In this document: piece after piece, positions 50,884-58,711 of the stretch
Numbering within the stretch: position 1 is the first letter of the stretch
Layout: every line of letters starts with the position of its first letter
NCBI GenBank assembly: GCA_052170135.1
Contig: JBQNBC010000001.1
Coordinates: forward strand, 124,001-188,000
Length of the DNA: 64,000 nt
From: Wolinella sp052170135
GTDB taxonomy: Bacteria; Campylobacterota; Campylobacteria; Campylobacterales; Helicobacteraceae
Reading direction: 5' to 3'
Notes under the pieces: generated by a model
The model's input: only the letters and a program-made list of their open reading frames with translations
What the model was told of the DNA's origin: nothing
Databases searched by the model: none
Translations under genes and position numbers: made by a program

Positions 50884-52821
50884 ATGGGGCAAAAATCTTT
50901 CATCACAACACCAATCTACTATGTCAATGACGTCCCGCACATAGGACATGCCTATACGACTATGATAGGAGATTCTCTGGCGCGCTATTATCGCTTGATT
51001 GGGGATGAGACTTTTTTCCTAACGGGCACAGATGAGCACGGACAAAAGATTGAACAGAGCGCGCAAAAACGTGGGCGCACGCCACAAGACTACGCCGATG
51101 AGATAAGCGGAATCTTCCGTAAAATGTGGGATTCTTTTGAGATTAGCTATGACCGCTTTATCCGTACGACAGAGCCAAAACACAAGCTAGGCGTACAAAA
51201 GGCATTTTTGAAGATGTTTGAAAAAGGCGACATCTACAAAGGTGAATACGAGGGGCATTACTGCGTAAGCTGTGAAACATTTTTTACAAAGCGTCAGCTA
51301 GTCGATGACCTCTACTGCCCTGAATGTGGCAAGGAGACAATGATAGTCAAAGAGGAGAGTTACTTTTTTGCACTATCAAAATACCAGGGTAGGCTCCTAG
51401 CATGGTACAAAGAGAATCCAGACTGCATACTGCCAAAGCCAAAGAAAAATGAGGTGATTCGCTTCGTTGAAAATGGTCTTGACGACCTATCCATCACACG
51501 CACAAGCTTTGAGTGGGGAATAAAGCTACCCGATTCAATCAATGCGCAAAAGCATGTCATGTATGTATGGCTTGATGCACTGCTCAATTACATTACGGCA
51601 CTTGGCTATGGCGACGATGAAGCAAATATCCGCTTCTGGCCAGCAAGAATCCATCTTGTCGGCAAAGATATTTTACGCTTCCACGCGATCTATTGGCCAG
51701 CATTTTTGATGAGCCTTGAACTACCACTTCCGCACCATGTAGCCGCGCATGGCTGGTGGACGCGAAATGGCGCGAAAATGAGCAAAAGCATCGGCAACGT
51801 CATCAACCCAAAAGAGGTAGCGGACTCTTATGGTGTAGAGCCATTTCGCTACTTTATGATGCGCGAAGTGCCTTTTGGACAAGACGGAGACTTTAGCCAA
51901 AAAGCACTCATTGATCGTATAAATTCCGACCTAAGCAACGACCTTGGGAATCTGCTAAATCGTCTAGGTGGAATGAGTGGTAAATACTTCAACTATCGTG
52001 TAGATTCTTGCGATGTTAGGCAATTCTACGCTCGCGAGATGGCTGAAGCTGAAGCAGTGATAGATACGCTACATGCTTATATTAAGGAGGTGCAGCCGCA
52101 CAAATATTTAGAGGAGCTTTGGAAAGTCTTTAGCATTGCAAATACTGCTATAGCTGTGCATGAGCCTTGGAACAAAATCAAAGAGGGCAGGGAATCTGAA
52201 GCAATGGCACTAGTAGCCCTTATCGCAAATCTCCTAGCAAAAGCCTCGCTAATGCTCTCGCCAGTCATGCCAAACACTGCGAGCAAAATCGCCTCTGCAC
52301 TAGGAATCTCAATATCAAATGATAGCTATCAAAGTCTAATTATCGAGAAGAATCTACTAGGCGATTTTACATTTTCACCACTTCCGCCACTTTTCCCAAA
52401 AATTGAGAAACCGCTTATGACGAGCGATTCCATTGCTCCACAGGCAATCGAAGAATCAAAACAGACAAAAAAAAGTGAACCAAGCATGCCAGAAAACTGC
52501 ATTTCAATCGATGAGTTTTTCAAAGTCGAACTGAAAATCGGCACGATTCTCCATGCTGAAGTAGTTGAAAAAAGTGAAAAACTTCTAAAACTCCAAGTTG
52601 ATATCGGGGAAGAATCTCCACGTCAAATAGTCGCAGGAATCCGAGCCTATTACACGCCAGAAAGCCTCATAAGCACACAAGTGTGCGTAGTGACAAATCT
52701 AAAACCAGCCAAACTAATGGGAATTGCCAGTCAAGGCATGCTACTCGCTGCAAGCGATGAAGATGGGCTATGCCTACTGCGCCCAGAAACACCGCGAAAA
52801 AGCGGTTCTAGGGTTAAATAA
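50884..52821 (+). CDS. metG: Methionyl-tRNA synthetase
   Basis: 645-residue class I synthetase. ATG 50884 (MGQKSFITTPIYYVND) lies 6 bases after GGAG; an in-frame TTG at 50872 overlaps that site. Seen: HIGH in VPHIGHAYTT, TDEHGQKI, zinc cysteines CVSCETFF and CPECGKE, KMSKSIGN, and a C-terminal EMAP/tRNA-binding domain (about 545-645: VELKIGTILHAEVV, RQIVAGI, NLKPAKLMGIASQGMLLAA). The stop overlaps the next ATG by 1 bp. The following gene is the same as in H. pylori (HP0417-HP0418). Confidence 0.97.
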   Translation: MGQKSFITTPIYYVNDVPHIGHAYTTMIGDSLARYYRLIGDETFFLTGTDEHGQKIEQSAQKRGRTPQDYADEISGIFRKMWDSFEISYDRFIRTTEPKHKLGVQKAFLKMFEKGDIYKGEYEGHYCVSCETFFTKRQLVDDLYCPECGKETMIVKEESYFFALSKYQGRLLAWYKENPDCILPKPKKNEVIRFVENGLDDLSITRTSFEWGIKLPDSINAQKHVMYVWLDALLNYITALGYGDDEANIRFWPARIHLVGKDILRFHAIYWPAFLMSLELPLPHHVAAHGWWTRNGAKMSKSIGNVINPKEVADSYGVEPFRYFMMREVPFGQDGDFSQKALIDRINSDLSNDLGNLLNRLGGMSGKYFNYRVDSCDVRQFYAREMAEAEAVIDTLHAYIKEVQPHKYLEELWKVFSIANTAIAVHEPWNKIKEGRESEAMALVALIANLLAKASLMLSPVMPNTASKIASALGISISNDSYQSLIIEKNLLGDFTFSPLPPLFPKIEKPLMTSDSIAPQAIEESKQTKKSEPSMPENCISIDEFFKVELKIGTILHAEVVEKSEKLLKLQVDIGEESPRQIVAGIRAYYTPESLISTQVCVVTNLKPAKLMGIASQGMLLAASDEDGLCLLRPETPRKSGSRVK

Positions 52822-53813
52822 TGCGCATAAGCGAAGTGCTAGAAATCACACGCGCTGATTTACTAAATCGACCTGCGATCTCCGCTTTTAGCGGTATTTC
52901 TACACGTATTGATGGGCTTAAGCGTGGCGAGCTATTTTTAGCACGCAACAACACTTTGATAGATGAAGCACTATACAAGGGCGCTTACGGCGTGATTTTT
53001 AGCGGTCAAATCACAATGCACGACGAGGAGATAGCATGGCTTAGAGTCGATTCTGTCGCCGAGGCGACATTGAGATTCTGCCGCTATATATTGATGTCGG
53101 GCAATACCAAAGTCGTACTTCTATCAAAAATAGAGTGGAAGCTAGCAAAGAATCTAGCACATGGTAAGGAGTTGCTATTTTTCAATGGCGACTCGCTAGA
53201 GCTTTTGGAGGTATTACAAAAAGATAACTATGAGTGGATATTTTTCTGCGATGAGGTGTTTGAGCGTGTAGCGCCATCTGTAATCAGAGCCGAGATTCCT
53301 AGCATTGAGCCCTTTGGTGTCATCGCGCATACGCTTTTTGAAAGCAGAATACGTTACGAAGAACAGTTAATAACACTCCCTTTGCCAAGGATTTTTCTAA
53401 AGCCACTTTCAAGCGTTGTATCGCTTTTCAAAACATATGGAATCGAGTTTGATATAGTCAACTTTGAGGCAATAGATGCACTATTTCCATGCTTTTTAAA
53501 CACACGAAACAAAATTACAAAACAAGGGCAGAGTAACCGCGTAGTTATTGCCGAGATGGATTTTGATAGCTTTGGGCAATATATCACATACTTGACGCTA
53601 AATGCCCGCTGGGCACGGATTCTATTCCTTGTTCCGCAGCCATATTTTGAGCTTTTTGAAAATATCGGACACACCAAAAGCTACAGTAGCAAAGAGGAGT
53701 TACTAAGACTTATTGAACACGAAGAATATAACTTCGCGCTAGCACTTGGCGTCAATCTCGCATTTCTACAAGAACGGCTAAAAGAGGCGCGCCAAGAGGC
53801 ATCACTATTTTAA
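52821..53813 (+). CDS. HP0418-like protein with Mur-ligase-like N-terminus
   Basis: 330 residues, not characterised to my knowledge. Residues about 20-75 resemble the N-terminal UDP-substrate domain of MurF/MurE: FSGISTRIDGLKRGELFLARNN, then ALYKGAYGVIFSGQ. The rest has no P-loop (no GTNGKT), so it cannot be a standard Mur ligase. A second half includes SNRVVIAEMDFDSFGQYITYLTLN. It overlaps metG by 1 bp, as in H. pylori. It may be a degenerate paralogue or a regulator. Function unknown. Confidence 0.65.
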   Translation: MRISEVLEITRADLLNRPAISAFSGISTRIDGLKRGELFLARNNTLIDEALYKGAYGVIFSGQITMHDEEIAWLRVDSVAEATLRFCRYILMSGNTKVVLLSKIEWKLAKNLAHGKELLFFNGDSLELLEVLQKDNYEWIFFCDEVFERVAPSVIRAEIPSIEPFGVIAHTLFESRIRYEEQLITLPLPRIFLKPLSSVVSLFKTYGIEFDIVNFEAIDALFPCFLNTRNKITKQGQSNRVVIAEMDFDSFGQYITYLTLNARWARILFLVPQPYFELFENIGHTKSYSSKEELLRLIEHEEYNFALALGVNLAFLQERLKEARQEASLF

Positions 53814-53823
53814 GGAGTACACA

Positions 53824-54210
53824 ATGAGAGTTGCAATACCGCTTAGAGACGATTCTCTTCATATTTTTGCAAATGCTGGGCATGCGCCATTTTTTGGTAT
53901 TTTTGAGCTTAAAGGTGCTGGGATGTTTAAAAAGTTTGACCTAATAGAGCTAAGAAGCAACCCGCGCGCAAATCTCGCTGCAGAAAAGGGCTGTAGCCAC
54001 ACTCATAGCGATAATGAAAGTACAGAGGAGAAGGAGGCGCACAAGAGAGAGCATGATGTGCTAGCAGAATTAGCGCACGACTGTAAGGTTGTGCTAGTAC
54101 AGCGCGCTTGCAAAAATACTGCGCTAGTGATGAATGAAAATGGGATTGTAATTAAGAAGATCCCAAGTGATATCACAAACGCAACAGATGCACTGAAGTT
54201 TGCACTGTGA
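53824..54210 (+). CDS. NifX/NafY-like dinitrogenase cofactor domain protein
   Basis: 128-residue single-domain protein of the dinitrogenase Fe-Mo cofactor-binding family: MRVAIPLRDDSLHIFANAGHAPFFGIFEL at the start, in two conserved pieces, and a His-rich loop (CSHTHSDNESTEEKEAHKREH) near the middle, then DCKVVLVQRACKNTALVMNENG. No nif genes are present, and stand-alone members are common in non-fixing bacteria with unknown roles. The His/Cys content suggests metal binding. AAGGAG precedes the ATG. Confidence 0.8.
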   Translation: MRVAIPLRDDSLHIFANAGHAPFFGIFELKGAGMFKKFDLIELRSNPRANLAAEKGCSHTHSDNESTEEKEAHKREHDVLAELAHDCKVVLVQRACKNTALVMNENGIVIKKIPSDITNATDALKFAL

Positions 54211-54239
54211 GAATCGCTAGCGTACAAGGAGCGATTCTC
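54209..54239. terminator. Hairpin GAGAATCGCT / AGCGATTCTC after the NifX-like gene
   Basis: A perfect 10-bp inverted repeat with an 11-nt loop begins within the stop codon. No T-run follows. It is the third such RGAATC pair placed immediately after a gene in this window (also 3711-3738 and 5787-5820). Confidence 0.55.
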
Positions 54240-54734
54240 CTTCACTAAGCGACCAAAACAAAATCTAGCTCCATATAGCCTGAGTTTGGCACAAAAATAG
54301 AGGCTGGAGCTCGGTTCGCAATTCCACACAAAAATCCAATATTTCAAAGCCATCGATATATCTCTAGCAAAATCCACTACAAAGCATGGTGGAGTTTGCC
54401 GATAAAAAATTCAACTCCAGCGCGCTAAAGCTTAGCAAGCACTCAGGAGATCTCGCAACAGCAATCCACAATCAATCGCTAGCGCACATAGCTCAAAACC
54501 ATGGCGCAAGACAGCACCAAGAATCCATTATTTCTCACGTCACATCCATGTCTAGCTCACGCGAAAAAAGCTTACGATTCTTCGTTTTAAGTCTACATCA
54601 TACCGCTAATATAACGTTTCATTACCCCACGTCACGCGACTATCGCCATCTCTAAGCACTTATATCTGTTTTAATCGATTGCAGATTTTACGCGATTGTT
54701 ATCTGCTCACTAACCCAGCACACAAAAACATATC
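54240..54734. other. Non-coding gap between converging genes
   Basis: 495 bases without a supported gene. An 89-codon open frame at 54386-54655 has low-complexity, His/Ser-rich sequence and no ribosome binding site, so I do not call it. A 7-bp inverted repeat (TGGAGTT 54390-54396 / AACTCCA 54413-54419) is visible. No tRNA cloverleaf seen. It may hold a decayed gene or an unrecognised small RNA. Confidence 0.5.
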
Positions 54735-55076
54735 TTACGCGCGCGCGCTCGCACACTCAACGCATATAGTCGCCTCTGGTAGGACTGAGAGTCGCTTATA
54801 TGGGATGGGCTCATCACAGATTTGACATATACCAAATTCCTTGGCATCAACCCTAGAAAGCGCATATTCAAGACGCTTTAGACGCGCTTCAAAGTCAAGT
54901 AAAAGTTGCTTTTGTATGCCTTGATCAGTGATCGATTCTAGCGCATCCATCTTCTCAGAGACACTCATTAGCGAGATCGGATTCTCCTCTGTTTTTAGAT
55001 GACATATATCACGACGCACAGATTCTATCTCGGCTAAAATCTTATTTTTCAGCTCTTTGCGCTTCTCTTTTGTCAT
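54735..55076 (-). CDS. DksA/TraR family zinc-finger protein
   Basis: 113-residue RNA-polymerase secondary-channel-type regulator. A helical N-terminal part (KRKELKNKILAEIESVRRDI) leads to a coiled-coil with MSVSEKMDALES and the C4 zinc finger FGICQICDEPIPYKRL and ATICVECASARA. Shorter than E. coli DksA (151), as usual in this phylum. The acidic tip is DVA-like DAKEFG only in part; the polymerase effect is inferred. It lies 9 bp after the YgbA-like gene in one operon. Confidence 0.85.
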   Translation of the reverse strand: MTKEKRKELKNKILAEIESVRRDICHLKTEENPISLMSVSEKMDALESITDQGIQKQLLLDFEARLKRLEYALSRVDAKEFGICQICDEPIPYKRLSVLPEATICVECASARA

Positions 55077-55085
55077 AGCATCTCC

Positions 55086-55445
55086 TTATGTGAACTTCTT
55101 TAATAGCTTATCTTTCAAGCGGGAGAATCCAAGCCTCATACCGCTATATCTCATCATCTTTGCCATTATTTTCCACTGCTCTTTCTCGTAGCACGGGTGA
55201 GGACATTTGCGACAGCTAGGCTTTTCTACATGAGGACACCCTTGAAGTCGCTCATGTGCATATAGAAACATTCTACTGCACTCATTGCAAAGCTCGATTC
55301 TTATCGTCTCGCCAAACTCCTCGCCTTTGTATGCAAGTGGCAAGACCACCTCTTTTTTAGATTCTTCACGGTGATTTCCATCGCAGTAGCAGACCATAAA
55401 GTCCGCCAAAATATGAACATCTTTTAGAAATTTTTCACTCGTCAT
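55086..55445 (-). CDS. YgbA-like (nitrous oxide-stimulated promoter) family protein
   Basis: 119 residues with the family's cysteine pattern: DFMVCYCDGNH, then ELCNECSRMFLYAHERLQGCPHVEKPSCRKCPHPCYEKEQ in consecutive pieces, and the conserved MRYSGMRL. The family is induced by nitrosative stress in enterobacteria and its function is poorly known. Eight or so cysteines suggest metal or redox use. It overlaps the YqeY-like gene by 4 bp and is followed by the DksA-like gene. Confidence 0.75.
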   Translation of the reverse strand: MTSEKFLKDVHILADFMVCYCDGNHREESKKEVVLPLAYKGEEFGETIRIELCNECSRMFLYAHERLQGCPHVEKPSCRKCPHPCYEKEQWKIMAKMMRYSGMRLGFSRLKDKLLKKFT

Positions 55446-55894
55446 AGCGCGCTTAGTAGCTCTTTTGCCATCTGGCTAATTCTCTTGCCATCAGCTTGGG
55501 CGGATAGTTTTGTATTTGCTACACCCATGACTTTACCCATATCTTTGCTACTTGTTGCACCGACTTCTAGAATAATTCCGCTTATAGCGTCTCGCAGAGC
55601 CTCATCACTAAGCTGCTCCGGTAAATAGCGCGAGATTATCTCTATTTCGCCTACCTCTTTTTGGTACAAGTCATCGCGTCCTGCCGCCTGATACTGTCCA
55701 GCTGCCTCTTCACGCTGCTTTTTTGCACGCTTTAAAATAGCAACAACATCGGAATCGCTAAGTTCTTTGCGCTCATCGACCTCGACTTGCTTAAATGCAC
55801 TATTTAGCATTCTAAGCGTGTCTCGCGTGAAATTATCCTTGCTCTTCATCGCATCTTTCAAATCAGCTGAAATACGTGTTTTTATCTCACTCAT
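55442..55894 (-). CDS. GatB/YqeY domain protein
   Basis: 150-residue protein consisting of the tRNA-binding tail-like domain of GatB: RISADLKDAMKSKDNFTRDTLRMLNSAFKQVEVDERKEL in sequence, AILKRAKKQREEAAGQYQAAGRDDL, and SKDMGKVMGVANTKLSAQADGKRIS. Stand-alone YqeY proteins are widespread with no firm function. It begins the three-gene minus-strand operon and is divergent from flgH, sharing a 67-bp gap with the flgH sigma-54 promoter. Confidence 0.88.
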   Translation of the reverse strand: MSEIKTRISADLKDAMKSKDNFTRDTLRMLNSAFKQVEVDERKELSDSDVVAILKRAKKQREEAAGQYQAAGRDDLYQKEVGEIEIISRYLPEQLSDEALRDAISGIILEVGATSSKDMGKVMGVANTKLSAQADGKRISQMAKELLSAL

Positions 55895-55913
55895 AGAAAT
55901 CCTCGCTTATATT

Positions 55914-55928
55914 TGGAATGCGCTTTGC
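55914..55928 (+). promoter_or_regulatory. Sigma-54 (RpoN) promoter of flgH
   Basis: TTGGAATGCGCTTTGCTT has GG-N10-GC spacing and matches the flgE promoter at almost every position (TGGAATGC..TTTGCTT). The start would be near 55940, 22 bases before the flgH ATG. It may also drive the pse genes downstream. Confidence 0.8.
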
Positions 55929-55961
55929 TTAGGATTATAACCAAAAAGCAAAGGACGTGCT

Positions 55962-56675
55962 ATGAGAAGAATTTATAAAGTTTTACCACCGCTTTTTACG
56001 CTACTTATTAGTGGCTGCTCTGTCGCCGACCCACAAATTTCATTTCGACCACCAGAATACGTGGAGGAGATGCCAGCACGAGAGGTTGAAGAGAATTTCG
56101 GCAATACAGGTAGCCTCTTTGGACAAGGAGACAATCCACTCTTTAGCGACCGTCGTGCGATGAAGCTAAATGACCTCGTTACGATCGTGATTAACGAGAG
56201 CGCAAGCAGTAGCAGTACGGGAGATAGAAAGCTAAATGAAACCTCAAGTGGCGCAATAAATGGACCTTCTCTTACATTTGGTGGACCAAGTGAAAGCATA
56301 GGCGGTGCGGTAAACAAACTAAATAATTTCACAAGTTTTGGAATTTCGCGAGGTGAAAGCAAATCGAGCTTTCAAGGCTCAGGTAGTCAAACACGTAAAG
56401 AATCCTTTAGCACAACAATATCCGCACGCATCATAAAAGTGATGGACAATGGCAACTACTTCATTGAAGGTGGACGCGAGATTCTTCTCAATGGAGAAAA
56501 GCAGATCATGCGCCTAACCGGCGTGATTCGCCCTTATGACATCGGGCGCAATAACACAATAAACTCACAATACATCGCCGATGCAAAGATTATGTACGAG
56601 ACCCAAGGCGAGATTAGACGCAGCACAGAAAAAGGCTGGGCGACACGCGCACTTGAAGCGCTAATACCATTTTGA
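55962..56675 (+). CDS. flgH: Flagellar L-ring lipoprotein
   Basis: Forms the outer-membrane L-ring around the flagellar rod. The signal peptide ends with the lipobox LISGC (lipidated C19). Seen: SLFSDRRAMKLNDLVTIVI-type core (NPLFSDRRAMKLNDLVT), INESASSSSTGDRK, ISARIIKVMDNGNYFIEG, GVIRPYDIG, and DAKIMYETQG near the end. 237 residues. AAAGGA precedes the ATG. It overlaps pseF by 1 bp (TGATG), an order shared with H. pylori HP0325-HP0327. Confidence 0.95.
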   Translation: MRRIYKVLPPLFTLLISGCSVADPQISFRPPEYVEEMPAREVEENFGNTGSLFGQGDNPLFSDRRAMKLNDLVTIVINESASSSSTGDRKLNETSSGAINGPSLTFGGPSESIGGAVNKLNNFTSFGISRGESKSSFQGSGSQTRKESFSTTISARIIKVMDNGNYFIEGGREILLNGEKQIMRLTGVIRPYDIGRNNTINSQYIADAKIMYETQGEIRRSTEKGWATRALEALIPF

Positions 56676-57352
56676 TGAATATCGCAATAATTCCAGCGCG
56701 AGGTGGCAGCAAAAGAATCGCGCGTAAAAATATCAGGGACTTTTGTGGACTTCCAATCATCGCGCACTCCATTGTTATAGCAAAAGAGAGCGGGATATTT
56801 TCAAGAATCGTAGTTTCAACAGACGACAACGAGATTGCAAGCGTAGCGGAAAAATTTGGCGCTGAGATTCCATTTATGCGCCCAAGTGAGCTTGCTGATG
56901 ATTTTACTGGCACTATTCCAGTTGTAGCACACGCTATTAGCGCACTTGAGGCGTTCAAGGCAAATATAGCCTGCATCTACCCCACTGCGCCGCTACTCTC
57001 ACAAGAATCGCTAAAAGATGCACTAGCACTTCTTGAAAATGGTGCACTGTATTCATTTGGCGCGGTACAGTATGACTATCCACCACAGCGCAGCTTTGCT
57101 TTAAGTGGCAATTCTCCGCGCATGCTTTTTCCAAATCATTTTTCAACGCGCTCGCAGGATTTAGAGCCGATATTTCACGATGCTGGACAGTTCTACTTCG
57201 CGCACGCTCGCACGTGGATGGAGAATCGAGCGATTTTCACACCCGATTCTCGTGCGGTGGTATTAGATGCCATGCGAGTGCAGGATATTGACACGCTTAG
57301 CGACTGGGAGATAGCAGAGATGAAGTACAAGCTCCTAAAGGCTCACGAATGA
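56675..57352 (+). CDS. pseF: Pseudaminic acid cytidylyltransferase
   Basis: Activates pseudaminic acid with CTP to CMP-Pse, donor for flagellin glycosylation. Seen: MNIAIIPARGGSKRIARKNI (nucleotide binding), STDDNEIA, IYPTAPLL, GQFYFAHARTW and the closing VQDIDTLSDWEIAE. 225 residues. The ATG overlaps the flgH stop. pseG follows with a 4-bp overlap; H. pylori HP0326 covers both functions in one locus. Confidence 0.94.
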   Translation: MNIAIIPARGGSKRIARKNIRDFCGLPIIAHSIVIAKESGIFSRIVVSTDDNEIASVAEKFGAEIPFMRPSELADDFTGTIPVVAHAISALEAFKANIACIYPTAPLLSQESLKDALALLENGALYSFGAVQYDYPPQRSFALSGNSPRMLFPNHFSTRSQDLEPIFHDAGQFYFAHARTWMENRAIFTPDSRAVVLDAMRVQDIDTLSDWEIAEMKYKLLKAHE

Positions 57353-58203
57353 TTGCTGCAATTTTTACAGAAACAGATGAGAATATCGGGCTTGGACATT
57401 TGCGCAGATGTGAGGCATTGGCCGAACATTTAAAGCGCGCAGGAATCACGTCATATTTTTTCATAAATCGCTCACCTCTAGAAGTAGAGAATCTAAGCGA
57501 TTTTGCACTGTGCGTGGTCGATTCTTACCTTCTGCCAAAAGTAGCTTATGAGTACGTTAGTAAAAAGACGCAACTTGCTATCTTTTTTGATGACACTATG
57601 CGCATAGAGTATCCAAATGGGATCATCCTAAATTCTGCACTTGATGCCAAAAATCTAGGCTACGCACCAAAAGATGGACACAAGCTCTGGCTTGGGGGTG
57701 CATACATGCTTGTTAGAAGCGAGTTTTTAGAGCTTTCGCCAAAGCCAATAAATATCGATATTCGCAATGTTTTAATTACATTTGGTGGGACGCGCACCGC
57801 GCAAGAGGAGCAGGAGAAGCTAGCCAAGAATCTAAAACTTAACTTCCCGCACTTAACGATAAAAACACTAAAGAGCGCAAACAATCTAAGCGCACGTGAA
57901 ATACGCGACACAATGAGAGAATCTGATGTGGCAATAAGCGCTGGCGGTGGAACACTTAACGAGCTTGCCGCGTGCGGGGTCCCCACGATTGCACTACTTT
58001 TTGCCGAAAACCAGCAGACAAATCTACAGAGCTTTGAATCTCGTAATGCAATCGTGAAAGCCAAGGATATAAAATCCATTGCAGATGTTTTAAATGGGCT
58101 TAGTTTTGAGATTAGAAGTGCGATAAGTGCGAGATTCTTCGCTATTTCACAGGAGGCAAAATGGACGCAACACTGCGAGGAAATTTTGAGATTGCTGGCT
58201 TAA
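57349..58203 (+). CDS. pseG: UDP-2,4-diacetamido-2,4,6-trideoxy-altropyranose hydrolase
   Basis: Removes UDP from the diacetamido sugar, fourth step to pseudaminic acid. GT-B fold glycosyltransferase-like hydrolase of 284 residues: NIGLGHLRRCEALAE (conserved His of GxGHxxR), IFFDDTMRIEYP, VLITFGGTRT, and a UDP-binding site VAISAGGGTLNELAACGVPTIAL. It overlaps pseF by 4 bp and pseH by 43 bp, the largest overlap in the cluster. Confidence 0.93.
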   Translation: MIAAIFTETDENIGLGHLRRCEALAEHLKRAGITSYFFINRSPLEVENLSDFALCVVDSYLLPKVAYEYVSKKTQLAIFFDDTMRIEYPNGIILNSALDAKNLGYAPKDGHKLWLGGAYMLVRSEFLELSPKPINIDIRNVLITFGGTRTAQEEQEKLAKNLKLNFPHLTIKTLKSANNLSAREIRDTMRESDVAISAGGGTLNELAACGVPTIALLFAENQQTNLQSFESRNAIVKAKDIKSIADVLNGLSFEIRSAISARFFAISQEAKWTQHCEEILRLLA

Positions 58204-58697
58204 AATTTCGCTCATTTGTTGGGCTAGATCGTGAAGAATCGGAGATGATTCGCACATGGCGCAACCATCCAAAAACGCGCGAATTTATGTATAACAACTC
58301 AGAAATTAGCACAAATGAACACGCCTTTTTCATCTCCAGTCTAGCTCGCGCAAGTGATAAAGGCTACTGGCTAATCCTTGATGATGCCTCTCCGCTTGGT
58401 ACGCTATCTCTCACGCGTATAAATCTTACGCATAAGCATGCATATTTAGGAATCTACGTCAACCCATTCGCCAAAGCCAAAGGACGAGGCGAGAGACTCA
58501 TGCGCGCGCTAATCTCGCTTGCATTTGAACGATGTTGTTTGCACGCCTTACGTCTTGAGGTAATGAGCGAGAATCGCCACGCAATAGCTCTTTATGAGAG
58601 ACTTGGATTCTTGCGCGAGGGGATTTTGCGCGACTATGTAAGGCGTGAGAATGGAGAGTATCACTCAGTTGTAGTGATGAGCTTAATCAACCAATAA
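58161..58697 (+). CDS. pseH: UDP-4-amino-4,6-dideoxy-altrose N-acetyltransferase
   Basis: GNAT-fold acetyl-CoA enzyme, third step of pseudaminic acid synthesis. 178 residues with LKFRSFVGLDREESEMIRTWRNHP at the start in two pieces, AYLGIYVNP, the acetyl-CoA site KAKGRGERLMRALISLAFE, LRLEVMSENRHAIALYERLGF and REGILRDYV. Its start lies inside pseG. AGGAGG precedes the ATG. Confidence 0.93.
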   Translation: MDATLRGNFEIAGLKFRSFVGLDREESEMIRTWRNHPKTREFMYNNSEISTNEHAFFISSLARASDKGYWLILDDASPLGTLSLTRINLTHKHAYLGIYVNPFAKAKGRGERLMRALISLAFERCCLHALRLEVMSENRHAIALYERLGFLREGILRDYVRRENGEYHSVVVMSLINQ

Positions 58698-58711
58698 AAA
58701 ATGAGGAATAT

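Noticed and set aside
54386..54655. 89-codon open frame in the gap after the NifX-like gene
   Set aside because: Low-complexity translation, no ribosome binding site, no recognisable family.
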